Positions 7,661 to 15,551 of a stretch of 39,937 nt of DNA are shown here, piece after piece. This DNA comes from Pseudomonas sp. PB106 (GTDB lineage Bacteria > Pseudomonadota > Gammaproteobacteria > Pseudomonadales > Pseudomonadaceae), in contig NZ_RWIM01000089.1 in NCBI RefSeq assembly GCF_009764645.1, positions 1-39,937 on the forward strand. Direction: 5' to 3'. The position numbers and the translations under genes were made by a program. Within the stretch, counting starts at the first letter, position 1; every line of letters starts with the position of its first letter. The notes beneath the pieces were generated by a model, which worked only from the letters and a program-made list of their open reading frames with translations, ran no database searches and was not told the origin of the DNA.

Positions 7661-8862
7661 TGCGTGACGTTTATATCTGCGACGCGATACGCACGCCGAT
7701 CGGCCGTTTCGGCGGCGGATTGTCCGCGGTCCGCGCCGATGACCTGGCCGCTGTGCCCATCAAAGCCCTGATGGAGCGCAATCCCTCGGTGGACTGGAAC
7801 GCCATCGATGAAGTTTTCCTCGGCTGCGCTAACCAGGCCGGCGAGGACAACCGTAACGTTGCGCGCATGGCGCTGCTGCTGGCGGGCCTGCCGGAAACCG
7901 TACCGGGCGTGACCCTCAATCGTCTCTGCGCTTCGGGCATGGACGCGATCGGCACCGCATTTCGCGCCATCGCCAGCGGCGAGATGGAGCTGGCGATTGC
8001 CGGTGGCGTCGAGTCGATGTCCCGCGCACCGTTCGTGATGGGCAAGGCTGACGCAGCGTTCTCGCGCAACATGAAGCTCGAAGACACCACCATCGGCTGG
8101 CGTTTCATCAACCCGCTGATGAAGGCGCAATACGGCGTCGACGCCATGCCGCAGACCGCCGACAACGTCGCCGACGACTATAAAGTGTCGCGCGCCGATC
8201 AGGACGCTTTCGCCCTGCGCAGTCAGCAACGTACCGCCGCCGCGCAGGCTGCCGGCTACTTCGCTGAAGAAATCGTCGAAGTGCGGATCGCCCACAAGAA
8301 GGGCGAAACCGTGGTCAGCCAGGACGAACATCCGCGTGCCGATACCACGATTGAAGCGTTGACCAAGTTGAAACCGGTCAACGGTCCGGATAAAACCGTT
8401 ACTGCCGGCAATGCTTCCGGCGTCAACGACGGTGCCGCCGCGCTGATTCTCGCTTCCGCCGAAGCGGTGAAAAAACATGGCCTGACCGCCCGCGCCAAAG
8501 TGCTCGGCATGGCCAGCGCCGGTGTGGCCCCGCGAGTGATGGGCATCGGCCCAGTGCCGGCGGTGCGCAAGTTGATCGAGCGTCTCGGCGTCGCGGTCAG
8601 CGATTTCGACGTGATCGAACTCAACGAAGCGTTTGCCAGCCAAGGCTTGGCGGTGCTGCGAGAACTGGGTCTGGCGGATGACGCCGCACAGGTCAACCCG
8701 AACGGCGGGGCGATTGCTCTCGGCCACCCGTTGGGCATGAGCGGTGCGCGTCTGGTGCTGACCGCGCTGCATCAGCTGGAAAAGACCGGCGGCAAGAAAG
8801 GTCTGGCGACCATGTGTGTCGGTGTCGGCCAAGGTCTGGCCCTGGCCATCGAACGCGTCTGA
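7660..8862 (+). CDS. pcaF: 3-oxoadipyl-CoA thiolase
   Basis: Cleaves beta-ketoadipyl-CoA with CoA to give succinyl-CoA and acetyl-CoA, ending the pathway. At 400 residues it matches P. putida PcaF. The thiolase catalytic residues are present: nucleophile Cys90 in LNRLCASGMDA, His356 in ALGHPLGMSGAR and Cys386 in MCVGVGQG. Two ATG codons stand side by side at 7657 and 7660; I chose the second because GGAGA is then seven to eight bases upstream and the product begins MRDVYICDAIRTPIG like known homologues. It overlaps the pcaJ stop by one base. Generic acetyl-CoA acetyltransferases are similar, but the context and length point to PcaF. Confidence 0.94.
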   Translation: MRDVYICDAIRTPIGRFGGGLSAVRADDLAAVPIKALMERNPSVDWNAIDEVFLGCANQAGEDNRNVARMALLLAGLPETVPGVTLNRLCASGMDAIGTAFRAIASGEMELAIAGGVESMSRAPFVMGKADAAFSRNMKLEDTTIGWRFINPLMKAQYGVDAMPQTADNVADDYKVSRADQDAFALRSQQRTAAAQAAGYFAEEIVEVRIAHKKGETVVSQDEHPRADTTIEALTKLKPVNGPDKTVTAGNASGVNDGAAALILASAEAVKKHGLTARAKVLGMASAGVAPRVMGIGPVPAVRKLIERLGVAVSDFDVIELNEAFASQGLAVLRELGLADDAAQVNPNGGAIALGHPLGMSGARLVLTALHQLEKTGGKKGLATMCVGVGQGLALAIERV

Positions 8863-8873
8863 CGCAAGCCGTG

Positions 8874-8884
8874 AAGAAAAAGAA
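8874..8884 (+). promoter_or_regulatory. Hfq/Crc-type A-rich motif before pcaH
   Basis: AAGAAAAAGAA contains two overlapping AANAANAA matches (8874-8881 and 8877-8884), ending 14 bases before the pcaH ATG and just ahead of its GAGGAAAG ribosome binding site. It is a candidate site for catabolite repression of ring cleavage. Confidence 0.5.
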
Positions 8885-8898
8885 CAGAGGAAAGCGAC

Positions 8899-9603
8899 AT
8901 GTCTGACAAGCCTGGTTACCGTCGTCCGCAGGAAGGCACTCAGCCTGAGTACCTGCACCCGACGTATCAATCCACCAACCTGCGTTCGCCGTCGAAGCCG
9001 TTGGTGTTTCTGCCGCACTCGCTGTCGGAAATCACCGGGCCGACCATCGGCGCCGAGCGTGTAGGCGATACCGATAACGACCTGACCGCTCAGCATGAAG
9101 GCGAGCCGCAAGGCGAACGCATCATCGTTCACGGTCGTGTACTGGACGAAAACGGTCTGCCGGTGCCGGGGATTCTGGTGGAGATCTGGCAGGCCAACGC
9201 CGCCGGCCGCTACAACCACAAGCGCGACCTGCACGACGCGCCGCTGGACCCCAACTTCACCGGCACCGGCCGCACCGTCACCGATGCTGACGGCTGGTAT
9301 CAGTTCCAGACCATCAAGCCCGGCGCCTATCCGTGGGGCAACCACCACAACGCCTGGCGTCCGGCGCACATCCACTTTTCGCTGTTCGGGCCGAGCATCC
9401 TGACGCGACTGGTCACGCAAATGTATTTCCCGGGCGACCCGCTGCTGGCCTACGACCCGATCTACAACTGTGTGCCGGACACCTCGGCCAAGGAACGCCT
9501 GATCGCCAGTTTCGATCTGGAAAAAACCATTCCGTCCTACGCCCTCGGTTATCGTTGGGACATCGTGCTGCGCGGGCGTGAAGCCACGCCGATGGAGAAA
9601 TAA
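8899..9603 (+). CDS. pcaH: Protocatechuate 3,4-dioxygenase, beta subunit
   Basis: Iron-carrying subunit of the intradiol dioxygenase that opens protocatechuate to 3-carboxy-cis,cis-muconate. In the 234-residue product all four Fe(III) ligands can be placed: Tyr105 (AAGRYNHK), Tyr144 (KPGAYPWGN), His157 and His159 (RPAHIHFS). They keep the same spacing as P. putida Tyr408, Tyr447, His460 and His462. The start follows GAGGAAAG closely. It is separated from pcaF by 36 bases and from pcaG by one, so it is probably cotranscribed with both. An A-rich motif just upstream suggests Hfq/Crc control. Placing pcaHG inside the main cluster differs from P. putida, where they lie apart. Confidence 0.96.
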   Translation: MSDKPGYRRPQEGTQPEYLHPTYQSTNLRSPSKPLVFLPHSLSEITGPTIGAERVGDTDNDLTAQHEGEPQGERIIVHGRVLDENGLPVPGILVEIWQANAAGRYNHKRDLHDAPLDPNFTGTGRTVTDADGWYQFQTIKPGAYPWGNHHNAWRPAHIHFSLFGPSILTRLVTQMYFPGDPLLAYDPIYNCVPDTSAKERLIASFDLEKTIPSYALGYRWDIVLRGREATPMEK

Positions 9604-9604
9604 G

Positions 9605-10171
9605 ATGACGCTGACTGCGACCACGTCCCACACCGTCGGGCCGTATTACCACATCGGCCTGACCTGGCTGAACCGCGAAGACCTCACCGTCGAACAAACC
9701 CTCGGCGAGCGCGTGGCGATCACCGGGCAAGTGGTGGATGGCAATGGCGATGTCGTCAACGACGCCATGCTCGAAGTCTGGCAGGCCAACGCCGCCGGCA
9801 AATACGACCACCCGGAAGACGAGCAGGACAAACCGCTCGATCCGAATTTCGAAGGCTTTGGCCGGGTGCCGGTGGACGCTGAAGGGCGTTTCCGTTTCAC
9901 CACGATCAAACCAGGCACCGTAGAGGGCCTCAAAGGCTCGACCCAGGCGCCGCACTTGGTGGTGCTGGTGTTTGCCCGTGGTTTGGTCAAGCACCTGCTG
10001 ACGCGGATTTATTTTGAAGGCGAGCCGGCGAACGTTGATGATCCGTTGCTGGAATGTGTGCCAGCCGAGCGTCGCAGTACGTTGCTGGCGAAGAAGGATG
10101 CGTCGGGTGTTTATCAGTGGGATGTGATTCTGCAGGGCACCGATGCCGAGACGGTGTTCTTCGATTATTGA
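9605..10171 (+). CDS. pcaG: Protocatechuate 3,4-dioxygenase, alpha subunit
   Basis: A 188-residue partner of PcaH with the same beta-sandwich fold. It shows the shared LEVWQANAAGKYDHP segment (residues 56-70) but not the full HIH iron-ligand set, as known for the alpha subunit, which helps shape the substrate pocket without binding iron. The ATG at 9605 lies one base after the pcaH stop and uses GGAG at the end of pcaH as ribosome binding site; the frame's longer upstream form would overlap pcaH and is unlikely. Translation is probably coupled to pcaH. Downstream lies a nested palindromic repeat that may separate this unit from pcaT. Confidence 0.95.
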   Translation: MTLTATTSHTVGPYYHIGLTWLNREDLTVEQTLGERVAITGQVVDGNGDVVNDAMLEVWQANAAGKYDHPEDEQDKPLDPNFEGFGRVPVDAEGRFRFTTIKPGTVEGLKGSTQAPHLVVLVFARGLVKHLLTRIYFEGEPANVDDPLLECVPAERRSTLLAKKDASGVYQWDVILQGTDAETVFFDY

Positions 10172-10176
10172 GATCA

Positions 10177-10359
10177 AAAGATCGCAGCCTGCGGCAGCTC
10201 CTACATGATCATTCCCACGCTCTGCGTGGGAATGCCGCCATGGACGCTCCGCGTCCACTGTGACGCGGAGCGTCACCGGATGCGTTACCACGCAGAGCGT
10301 GGGAACGATCAGCAGGGGAATGCAGACCCATGTAGGAGCTGCCGAAGGCTGCGATCTTT
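10177..10359. repeat. Nested palindromic repeat, family B inside family A
   Basis: The outer arms at 10177-10205 and 10331-10359 are 29 bases each with one mismatch and belong to family A. Inside them sits a family B palindrome, from TGATCATTCCCACGC (10206) to GCGTGGGAACGATCA (about 10312), with a further GACGCTCC/GGAGCGTC hairpin in its centre. It fills most of the pcaG-pcaT gap. Confidence 0.85.
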
Positions 10360-10427
10360 GGATGTTTCGCCTTGTGGAACGGGACTGTTGCAAAGTATGT
10401 CTAGACTCTCACTGTCCCTATCGAGTG

Positions 10428-10435
10428 AAAAACAA
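10428..10435 (+). promoter_or_regulatory. Hfq/Crc-type A-rich motif at the pcaT start
   Basis: AAAAACAA fits AANAANAA and its last base is the first base of the pcaT ATG. The start otherwise has only GAGTG as a weak ribosome binding site, so protein binding here would directly compete with the ribosome. Confidence 0.5.
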
Positions 10436-11730
10436 TGACAACCACCACCTCCCATTACACCGGTGAAGAGCGCAGCAAGCGCATCTTTGCCATTGTCGGC
10501 GCCTCGTCCGGCAACCTCGTCGAATGGTTCGACTTCTACGTCTATGCGTTTTGCGCGATCTATTTTGCCCCGGCGTTTTTCCCCTCCGACAACCCCACCG
10601 TGCAACTGGTCAACACCGCCGGCGTGTTCGCTGCCGGTTTCCTGATGCGCCCGATTGGCGGCTGGATTTTCGGTCGGGTCGCCGACAAGCACGGGCGCAA
10701 GAACTCGATGCTCATCTCGATTCTGATGATGTGCTTCGGCTCGTTGTTGATCGCCTGCTTGCCGACCTATAAAGATATCGGCGTCTGGGCGCCGGTCCTG
10801 TTGTTGTTCGCGCGTCTGCTGCAAGGCCTGTCGGTTGGCGGCGAGTACGGCACCACTGCCACCTACATGAGCGAAGTCGCGCTCAAGGGCCAGCGCGGAT
10901 TTTTCGCCTCGTTCCAGTACGTGACCCTGATCGGCGGGCAACTGCTGGCGGTGTCGCTGGTGGTGATCCTGCAGCAATTCCTCACCGAAGAAGACCTGCG
11001 CGCCTACGGCTGGCGGATTCCGTTTGTGGTCGGTGCGGTGGCGGCGCTGATCTCGCTGTTCCTGCGTCGCAGCTTGAAAGAAACCACCAACAAGGAAACC
11101 CGCGCGCACAAAGACGCCGGTAGCATCAGCGCGCTGTTCCGCGATCACAAAGCCGCGTTCATCACCGTGCTCGGTTACACCGCCGGTGGCTCGTTGATTT
11201 TCTACACCTTCACCACGTACATGCAGAAATATCTGGTCAACACCGCCGGCATGCACGCCAAGACCGCCAGCTACATCATGACCGGCGCGCTGTTCCTTTA
11301 TATGTGTATGCAGCCGCTGTTCGGCATGCTCGCCGACAAGATCGGCCGACGTAATTCGATGTTGTGGTTTGGCGCGCTGGGTACGCTGTTCACCGTGCCG
11401 ATTCTGTTGAGCCTGAAAAGCGTCAGCAGCCCGTTCCTCGCATTTGTGCTGATCACCGTGGCGCTGGCGATCGTCAGTTTCTACACCTCGATCAGCGGCC
11501 TGGTGAAAGCTGAAATGTTCCCGCCGGAAGTCCGCGCCCTCGGCGTTGGTCTGGCCTACGCGGTGGCGAATGCGATCTTCGGTGGTTCGGCGGAATTCGT
11601 CGCCCTGAGCCTGAAGAACATCGGCATGGAAAATTCCTTCTACTGGTACGTGACGGCGATGATGGCAATCGCGTTCCTGTTCAGCCTGCGCTTGCCGAAA
11701 CAAGCGGCGTACTTGCACCACGATCTCTAA
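10435..11730 (+). CDS. pcaT: MFS dicarboxylate transporter, probable beta-ketoadipate permease
   Basis: Predicted 431-residue inner-membrane carrier of the metabolite:H+ symporter type, similar to alpha-ketoglutarate permease KgtP. The opening [14 protein letters not shown] and the loop [13 protein letters not shown] are hallmarks of that family, and about 12 hydrophobic segments can be traced. In P. putida the gene at this place, pcaT, is linked with beta-ketoadipate uptake. The ATG at 10435 gives a typical N-terminus; the ribosome binding site is weak and overlaps an A-rich motif. It follows a nested palindrome and precedes pcaB by 45 bases with a hairpin between. The family is certain; the substrate is inferred from the cluster. 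Confidence 0.85.
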   Translation: MTTTTSHYTGEERSKRIFAIVGASSGNLVEWFDFYVYAFCAIYFAPAFFPSDNPTVQLVNTAGVFAAGFLMRPIGGWIFGRVADKHGRKNSMLISILMMCFGSLLIACLPTYKDIGVWAPVLLLFARLLQGLSVGGEYGTTATYMSEVALKGQRGFFASFQYVTLIGGQLLAVSLVVILQQFLTEEDLRAYGWRIPFVVGAVAALISLFLRRSLKETTNKETRAHKDAGSISALFRDHKAAFITVLGYTAGGSLIFYTFTTYMQKYLVNTAGMHAKTASYIMTGALFLYMCMQPLFGMLADKIGRRNSMLWFGALGTLFTVPILLSLKSVSSPFLAFVLITVALAIVSFYTSISGLVKAEMFPPEVRALGVGLAYAVANAIFGGSAEFVALSLKNIGMENSFYWYVTAMMAIAFLFSLRLPKQAAYLHHDL

Positions 11731-11738
11731 CCCGATGC

Positions 11739-11761
11739 GCGCGGGCCGTGATGGCCCGCGC
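11739..11761 (+). other. GC-rich hairpin between pcaT and pcaB
   Basis: GCGCGGGCC and GGCCCGCGC form a nine-base perfect stem with a five-base loop, nine bases after the pcaT stop. The T run comes only after the AAGGA ribosome binding site of pcaB, so it is not a classical terminator. It may protect the upstream transcript or lower expression of downstream genes. Confidence 0.6.
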
Positions 11762-11775
11762 CGGCAAGGATTTTT

Positions 11776-13140
11776 ATGACTCAGCGACCGGGCAATCAAT
11801 TGTTCGATGCCTACTTCACTGCCCGCGATATGCGCGAAGTGTTCTGCGATCAGGGCCGTGTGCAGGCGATGCTCGACTTCGAAGCCGCGTTGGCCCGGGC
11901 CGAGGCGCGGGTCGGGTTGATTCCGGCTTCGGCGGTGGCGCCGATTGCGGCGGCTTGCAGCGCTGATCTGTATGACTTCGCAGCGCTGGGCGAGGCGATT
12001 GCCACGGCTGGGAATTCGGCGATTCCGCTGGTCAAGGCGTTGGGCAAGCAGATTGCCGCCACCGATGCCGAAGCCGAGCGTTATGTGCATTTGGGCGCAA
12101 CCAGTCAGGACGTGATGGATTCCGGGCTGGTGCTGCAATTGCGTCAGGCGCTGGAATTGATTGAAAGCGATCTGGCGCAACTGGCCGAATCCCTCGCGAC
12201 CCAGGCGCAACGTCATGCCGCCACGCCGCTGGCCGGACGCACTTGGCTGCAACACGCGACGCCGGTGACTCTGGGCATGAAAATCGCCGGGTGGTTGGGG
12301 GCTGTCACGCGCAGCCGTCAGCGTCTGCGCGAACTCAAGCCGCGTTTGCTTGTGCTGCAATTTGGCGGCGCATCGGGAACGCTCGCGGCACTTGGCGAAC
12401 AGGCCCTGCCGATTGCCGAAGCACTGGCTGAAGAACTGCAACTGACTTTGCCGGAACAGCCGTGGCACACCCAGCGTGATCGCGTGGTGGAGTTCGGCGC
12501 GGTGCTCGGTCTGATCGCCGGTAGCCTCGGCAAATTTGGCCGCGACATCAGTCTGTTGATGCAGACCGAAGCGGCGGAGGTTTTTGAGCCATCGGCGCCG
12601 GGCAAGGGTGGCTCGTCGACCATGCCGCACAAACGCAATCCGGTGGGTGCGGCGGTGTTGATCGGCGCGGCGACGCGGGTGCCAGGGCTGGTCTCGACGC
12701 TGTTCAGCGTGATGCCGCAGGAGCACGAACGTAGCCTCGGCTTGTGGCATGCCGAATGGGAAACCCTGCCGGAGATTTGCTGCCTGGTGTCGGGTTCGCT
12801 GCAACAGGCTCGCTTGTTGGCCGATGGACTCGAAGTGGACGCCGCACGCATGGCGCGCAACCTCGAATTGACCCAAGGGCTGGTGCTCGCCGAAGCGGTG
12901 AGCATCGTCCTCGCGCAACGGGTTGGCCGCGACACTGCGCATCACCTGCTGGAGCAATGCTGCAAACGTGCAGTGGCAGAGCAGCGTCATTTACGCGCTG
13001 TGCTTGGTGACGAACCGCGAGTCACCGCTGAACTGAGCAGCGCTGAACTGGATCATCTTTTGAACCCCGCCCATTACCTCGGTCAGGCGAAAACCTGGGT
13101 CGAGCGTGCGGTGGCCGAACACAATGCATTGTCTGTCTGA
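11776..13140 (+). CDS. pcaB: 3-carboxy-cis,cis-muconate cycloisomerase
   Basis: Lactonises the ring-cleavage product to 4-carboxymuconolactone in the cytoplasm. The 454-residue protein belongs to the fumarase/aspartase superfamily: its signature GKGGSSTMPHKRNP is at residues 276-289, and the WLQHATPVTLG segment (His160) matches the second conserved region. The length is usual for PcaB. The start follows CAAGGA by five bases. The stop is 12 bases before pcaD. The C-terminal end is closer to PcaB than to adenylosuccinate lyase in overall layout, and the flanking pcaT and pcaDC remove doubt about its role. Confidence 0.95.
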   Translation: MTQRPGNQLFDAYFTARDMREVFCDQGRVQAMLDFEAALARAEARVGLIPASAVAPIAAACSADLYDFAALGEAIATAGNSAIPLVKALGKQIAATDAEAERYVHLGATSQDVMDSGLVLQLRQALELIESDLAQLAESLATQAQRHAATPLAGRTWLQHATPVTLGMKIAGWLGAVTRSRQRLRELKPRLLVLQFGGASGTLAALGEQALPIAEALAEELQLTLPEQPWHTQRDRVVEFGAVLGLIAGSLGKFGRDISLLMQTEAAEVFEPSAPGKGGSSTMPHKRNPVGAAVLIGAATRVPGLVSTLFSVMPQEHERSLGLWHAEWETLPEICCLVSGSLQQARLLADGLEVDAARMARNLELTQGLVLAEAVSIVLAQRVGRDTAHHLLEQCCKRAVAEQRHLRAVLGDEPRVTAELSSAELDHLLNPAHYLGQAKTWVERAVAEHNALSV

Positions 13141-13152
13141 AAGGAGAGGGCT

Positions 13153-13941
13153 GTGGCTTTCGTTCAACTCGCCGATGGCGAACTGCACTATCAAATCGAG
13201 GGCCCGGTCGATGCACCGGTGCTGGTGCTGTCCAACTCGCTGGGCACCGATCTGCACATGTGGGACGCGCAGATGCCGGCGTTCACCGAGCATTTTCGCG
13301 TGTTGCGTTTCGACACCCGTGGCCATGGTCAATCGCTGGTGACGCCGGGGCCGTATAGCATCGAACAACTCGGTCACGACGTCCTTGGTCTGCTGGATGC
13401 ATTGCACATCGAGCAAGCGCATTTCTGCGGATTGTCGATGGGTGGCTTGATCGGCCAATGGCTGGGGATCAACGCCGGGCATCGTCTGCACAAGCTGATC
13501 GTCTGCAACACGGCGGCAAAAATCGGCGATCCGTCGGTGTGGAATCCCCGCATCGAAACCGTGCTGCGCGATGGTGCGGCAGCGATGGTTGCGCTGCGTG
13601 ATGCGTCGATTGCCCGTTGGTTTACCCCTGACTTTTCCGCTGCCCATCCGGCGGCGGCCAAGCAGATTACCGACATGCTCGCGGCCACTTCACCTGAAGG
13701 TTACGCGGCCAATTGCGCGGCGGTGCGTGATGCCGATTTCCGTGAACAACTGGCCTCGATCAATGTGCCGTTGCTGGTGATTGCCGGCACCGAAGATGCG
13801 GTGACGCCGCCGTCCGGTGGGCATTTCATTCAAGAGCACGTGCGTGGCGCGGAATACGCCGAGTTCTATGCGGCGCACCTGTCCAACGTGCAGGCTGGCG
13901 CGGATTTCAGTGATCGTGTGTTGGCGTTTCTGAACGCCTGA
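13153..13941 (+). CDS. pcaD: 3-oxoadipate enol-lactonase
   Basis: Alpha/beta hydrolase of 262 residues that opens beta-ketoadipate enol-lactone to beta-ketoadipate, the point where the protocatechuate and catechol branches meet. The nucleophile is Ser95 in CGLSMGGLIG. The acid is probably the Asp in AGTEDAVTPP, and the catalytic His lies in AAHLSNVQ near the end. It starts with GTG at 13153 after a strong AAGGAGAGG. It sits 12 bases after pcaB and 13 before pcaC and is clearly cotranscribed. The similar alpha/beta hydrolases of biotin or aromatic pathways are excluded by context. Confidence 0.95.
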   Translation: MAFVQLADGELHYQIEGPVDAPVLVLSNSLGTDLHMWDAQMPAFTEHFRVLRFDTRGHGQSLVTPGPYSIEQLGHDVLGLLDALHIEQAHFCGLSMGGLIGQWLGINAGHRLHKLIVCNTAAKIGDPSVWNPRIETVLRDGAAAMVALRDASIARWFTPDFSAAHPAAAKQITDMLAATSPEGYAANCAAVRDADFREQLASINVPLLVIAGTEDAVTPPSGGHFIQEHVRGAEYAEFYAAHLSNVQAGADFSDRVLAFLNA

Positions 13942-13954
13942 TAAGGGGATTTTC

Positions 13955-14347
13955 GTGGACGAGAAACAACGTTACGACGACGGTATGCAAGTGCGCCGCG
14001 CGGTGCTCGGCGATGCGCATGTCGATCGCAGCCTGACCACGCTGACCGAGTTCAACTCGGAGTTTCAGGAAATGATCACCCGGCACGCCTGGGGCGATAT
14101 CTGGACGCGTCCGGGCTTGCCTCGGCACACCCGCAGTTTGATCACCATCGCCATGCTGATCGGCATGAACCGCGAAGGTGAGCTGAAACTGCATTTGCGC
14201 GCGGCGGCGAATAATGGGGTGAGCCGGGGCGAGATCAAGGAAGTGATCATGCAGAGCGCGATTTACTGCGGGATACCGGCGGCGAATGCGACGTTTCATT
14301 TGGCTGAGTCGGTTTGGGATGAGTTGGGTGTTGAATCCCGCGAGTGA
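13955..14347 (+). CDS. pcaC: 4-carboxymuconolactone decarboxylase
   Basis: A 130-residue protein that decarboxylates 4-carboxymuconolactone to beta-ketoadipate enol-lactone. The carboxymuconolactone-decarboxylase fold covers almost the whole chain, with the typical RHAWGDIWTRPGLPRHTRSL region (residues 43-62) and the ATFHLAESVWDELG end. It begins with GTG at 13955 after AAGGGG. Unlike some bacteria, where pcaC and pcaD are fused into pcaL, here they are separate with a 13-base gap. It is the last gene of the cluster; a long palindromic repeat follows and separates it from the convergent tam-like gene. Confidence 0.95.
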   Translation: MDEKQRYDDGMQVRRAVLGDAHVDRSLTTLTEFNSEFQEMITRHAWGDIWTRPGLPRHTRSLITIAMLIGMNREGELKLHLRAAANNGVSRGEIKEVIMQSAIYCGIPAANATFHLAESVWDELGVESRE

Positions 14348-14366
14348 CGTTGCCTGAGCTGACGCC

Positions 14367-14457
14367 ATCGCTGGCAAGCCAGCTCCCACAGGGTTTTTCA
14401 GCGAACACATATTTTGTGCACACCTGAAAAACCTGTGGGAGCTGGCTTGCCAGCGAT
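14367..14457. repeat. Palindromic repeat, family C
   Basis: Arms ATCGCTGGCAAGCCAGC... (14367-14400) and their near-exact complement (14425-14457), about 33 bases with one extra G, flank a 24-base loop. It lies between the convergent pcaC and tam genes, where it may serve as a two-way transcription end. Confidence 0.85.
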
Positions 14458-14478
14458 AGCGGTAGTGGCCGCGACAAA

Positions 14479-15285
14479 TCAGACGCTGGCCACAATAAAT
14501 ATCCGCTTGAACGCAAACAACGTATGCCCATCTGCCTCCTGCGGATAATGCGCATGCACGCGCATCAGGTAGTGATAGATAAACCGCGCCTGCTGCGCTG
14601 AATCCAGCGCCTGCATCACCGGCCGCAGCGCCGAGACTTTCACCCAGTCGTACACCGGCGATTTGCCGTCGATCACCTGCAACTGCTCGGTTTCCCAGAT
14701 ATCCAGCGACGTGGTCATCGGCGCGAGCAACCGGTAGTAATCCTCCAGCGCCATTAACGGTCGCGCCGCCATGCGCTGACGCAGTTCTGCTGTGCCCAAT
14801 GGCGTACCGTTGGGGCCGCCGTCTTCGAGGGTGTCGAGCATCAGCCGATACCACAAGGCATCGCGCCAGTCTGGCATGTGCGCGGCCAGACAGCCGCCCG
14901 GATTGAGCTGGCCCAGCAGGTGCGGCAACAGCGTTTCATGGCCATCGATGAAGTGCAGCACGGCGGCGGCGAACAGCAGATCCGCGGGTTGTTCCGGTTG
15001 CCAGTCGAGCACATCGCAGTGTCGCCACAACGCCTTGATTGGCAGGCACCGTGCCCGGTCCAGCATCTGCGCGGAACTGTCGATGCCCTGCAACTGCGCG
15101 CGTGGCCAGCGCTCGGCCAACAATTGCGTGGCGATGCCGGTGCCGCAGCCGAGGTCGATGATGCTTTGGGGGTTTTGCAGGTCGATGCGGTCGAGCAATT
15201 CGTTGACCGGCCGTTGCCTGAGACGGGAAAACTGCTGGTACGCCTTGGCGTCCCAGTCGGGTGCTGGTTTGACACGGGTGATCAT
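14479..15285 (-). CDS. tam: Trans-aconitate 2-methyltransferase-like enzyme
   Basis: Class I SAM-dependent methyltransferase of 268 residues, probably methylating trans-aconitate, a spontaneous by-product of cis-aconitate that inhibits aconitase. The SAM-binding motif SIIDLGCGTG is at residues 41-50, followed by GIDSSAQML, and the order of segments (AAHMPDWRDALWY, YDWVKVSALRPVMQ, LFAFKRIFIVA) resembles E. coli Tam (252 residues). I chose the ATG at 15285 because GGAGG lies eight bases before it; the longer open frame upstream has no start signal. It is a single gene. The substrate is inferred from similarity only. Confidence 0.8.
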   Translation of the reverse strand: MITRVKPAPDWDAKAYQQFSRLRQRPVNELLDRIDLQNPQSIIDLGCGTGIATQLLAERWPRAQLQGIDSSAQMLDRARCLPIKALWRHCDVLDWQPEQPADLLFAAAVLHFIDGHETLLPHLLGQLNPGGCLAAHMPDWRDALWYRLMLDTLEDGGPNGTPLGTAELRQRMAARPLMALEDYYRLLAPMTTSLDIWETEQLQVIDGKSPVYDWVKVSALRPVMQALDSAQQARFIYHYLMRVHAHYPQEADGHTLFAFKRIFIVASV

Positions 15286-15455
15286 GAGGTCGTCCTCCGG
15301 TGATCGGCGGTGTCTTCCGATGACAACCTGGCGCACAACTTGAGGACCGACAACGACGACGGAAGCGGGAAGGGTGAAGCGCCTGAGTCTTTCAGGTTTT
15401 GTCACTCTACCCGCGGCCCGACAAAGCGCCACTTCTCCTGACCAATGGCACAAAA

Positions 15456-15547
15456 CCCCTGTAGGCGCTGCCGAAGCCTGCGATCTTTTGATTTTGTTTT
15501 TAAGATCAAAGTCAAAAGATCGCAGGCTTCGGCAGCGCCTACAGGGG
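15456..15547. repeat. Palindromic repeat, family A variant, 36-bp perfect stem
   Basis: Two arms of 36 bases (15456-15491 and 15512-15547) are exact complements around a 20-base loop. The sequence is a variant of family A with GGCGCTGCCGAAGCC instead of GGAGCTGCCGAAGGC. It ends four bases before the stop codon of the porin gene, so it may end or stabilise that transcript. Confidence 0.9.
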
Positions 15548-15551
15548 GGGG

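Noticed and set aside
7366..9633. Open frame of 755 codons on the minus strand across pcaJ, pcaF and pcaH
   Set aside because: It lies antisense to three well-supported enzymes, has no family resemblance, and is explained by the strong G/C bias at third positions.
10309..12990. Open frame of 893 codons on the minus strand across pcaT and pcaB
   Set aside because: Same reason: it is a shadow of two genes with clear motifs, and its product is rich in Arg, His and Gln as such shadows are.
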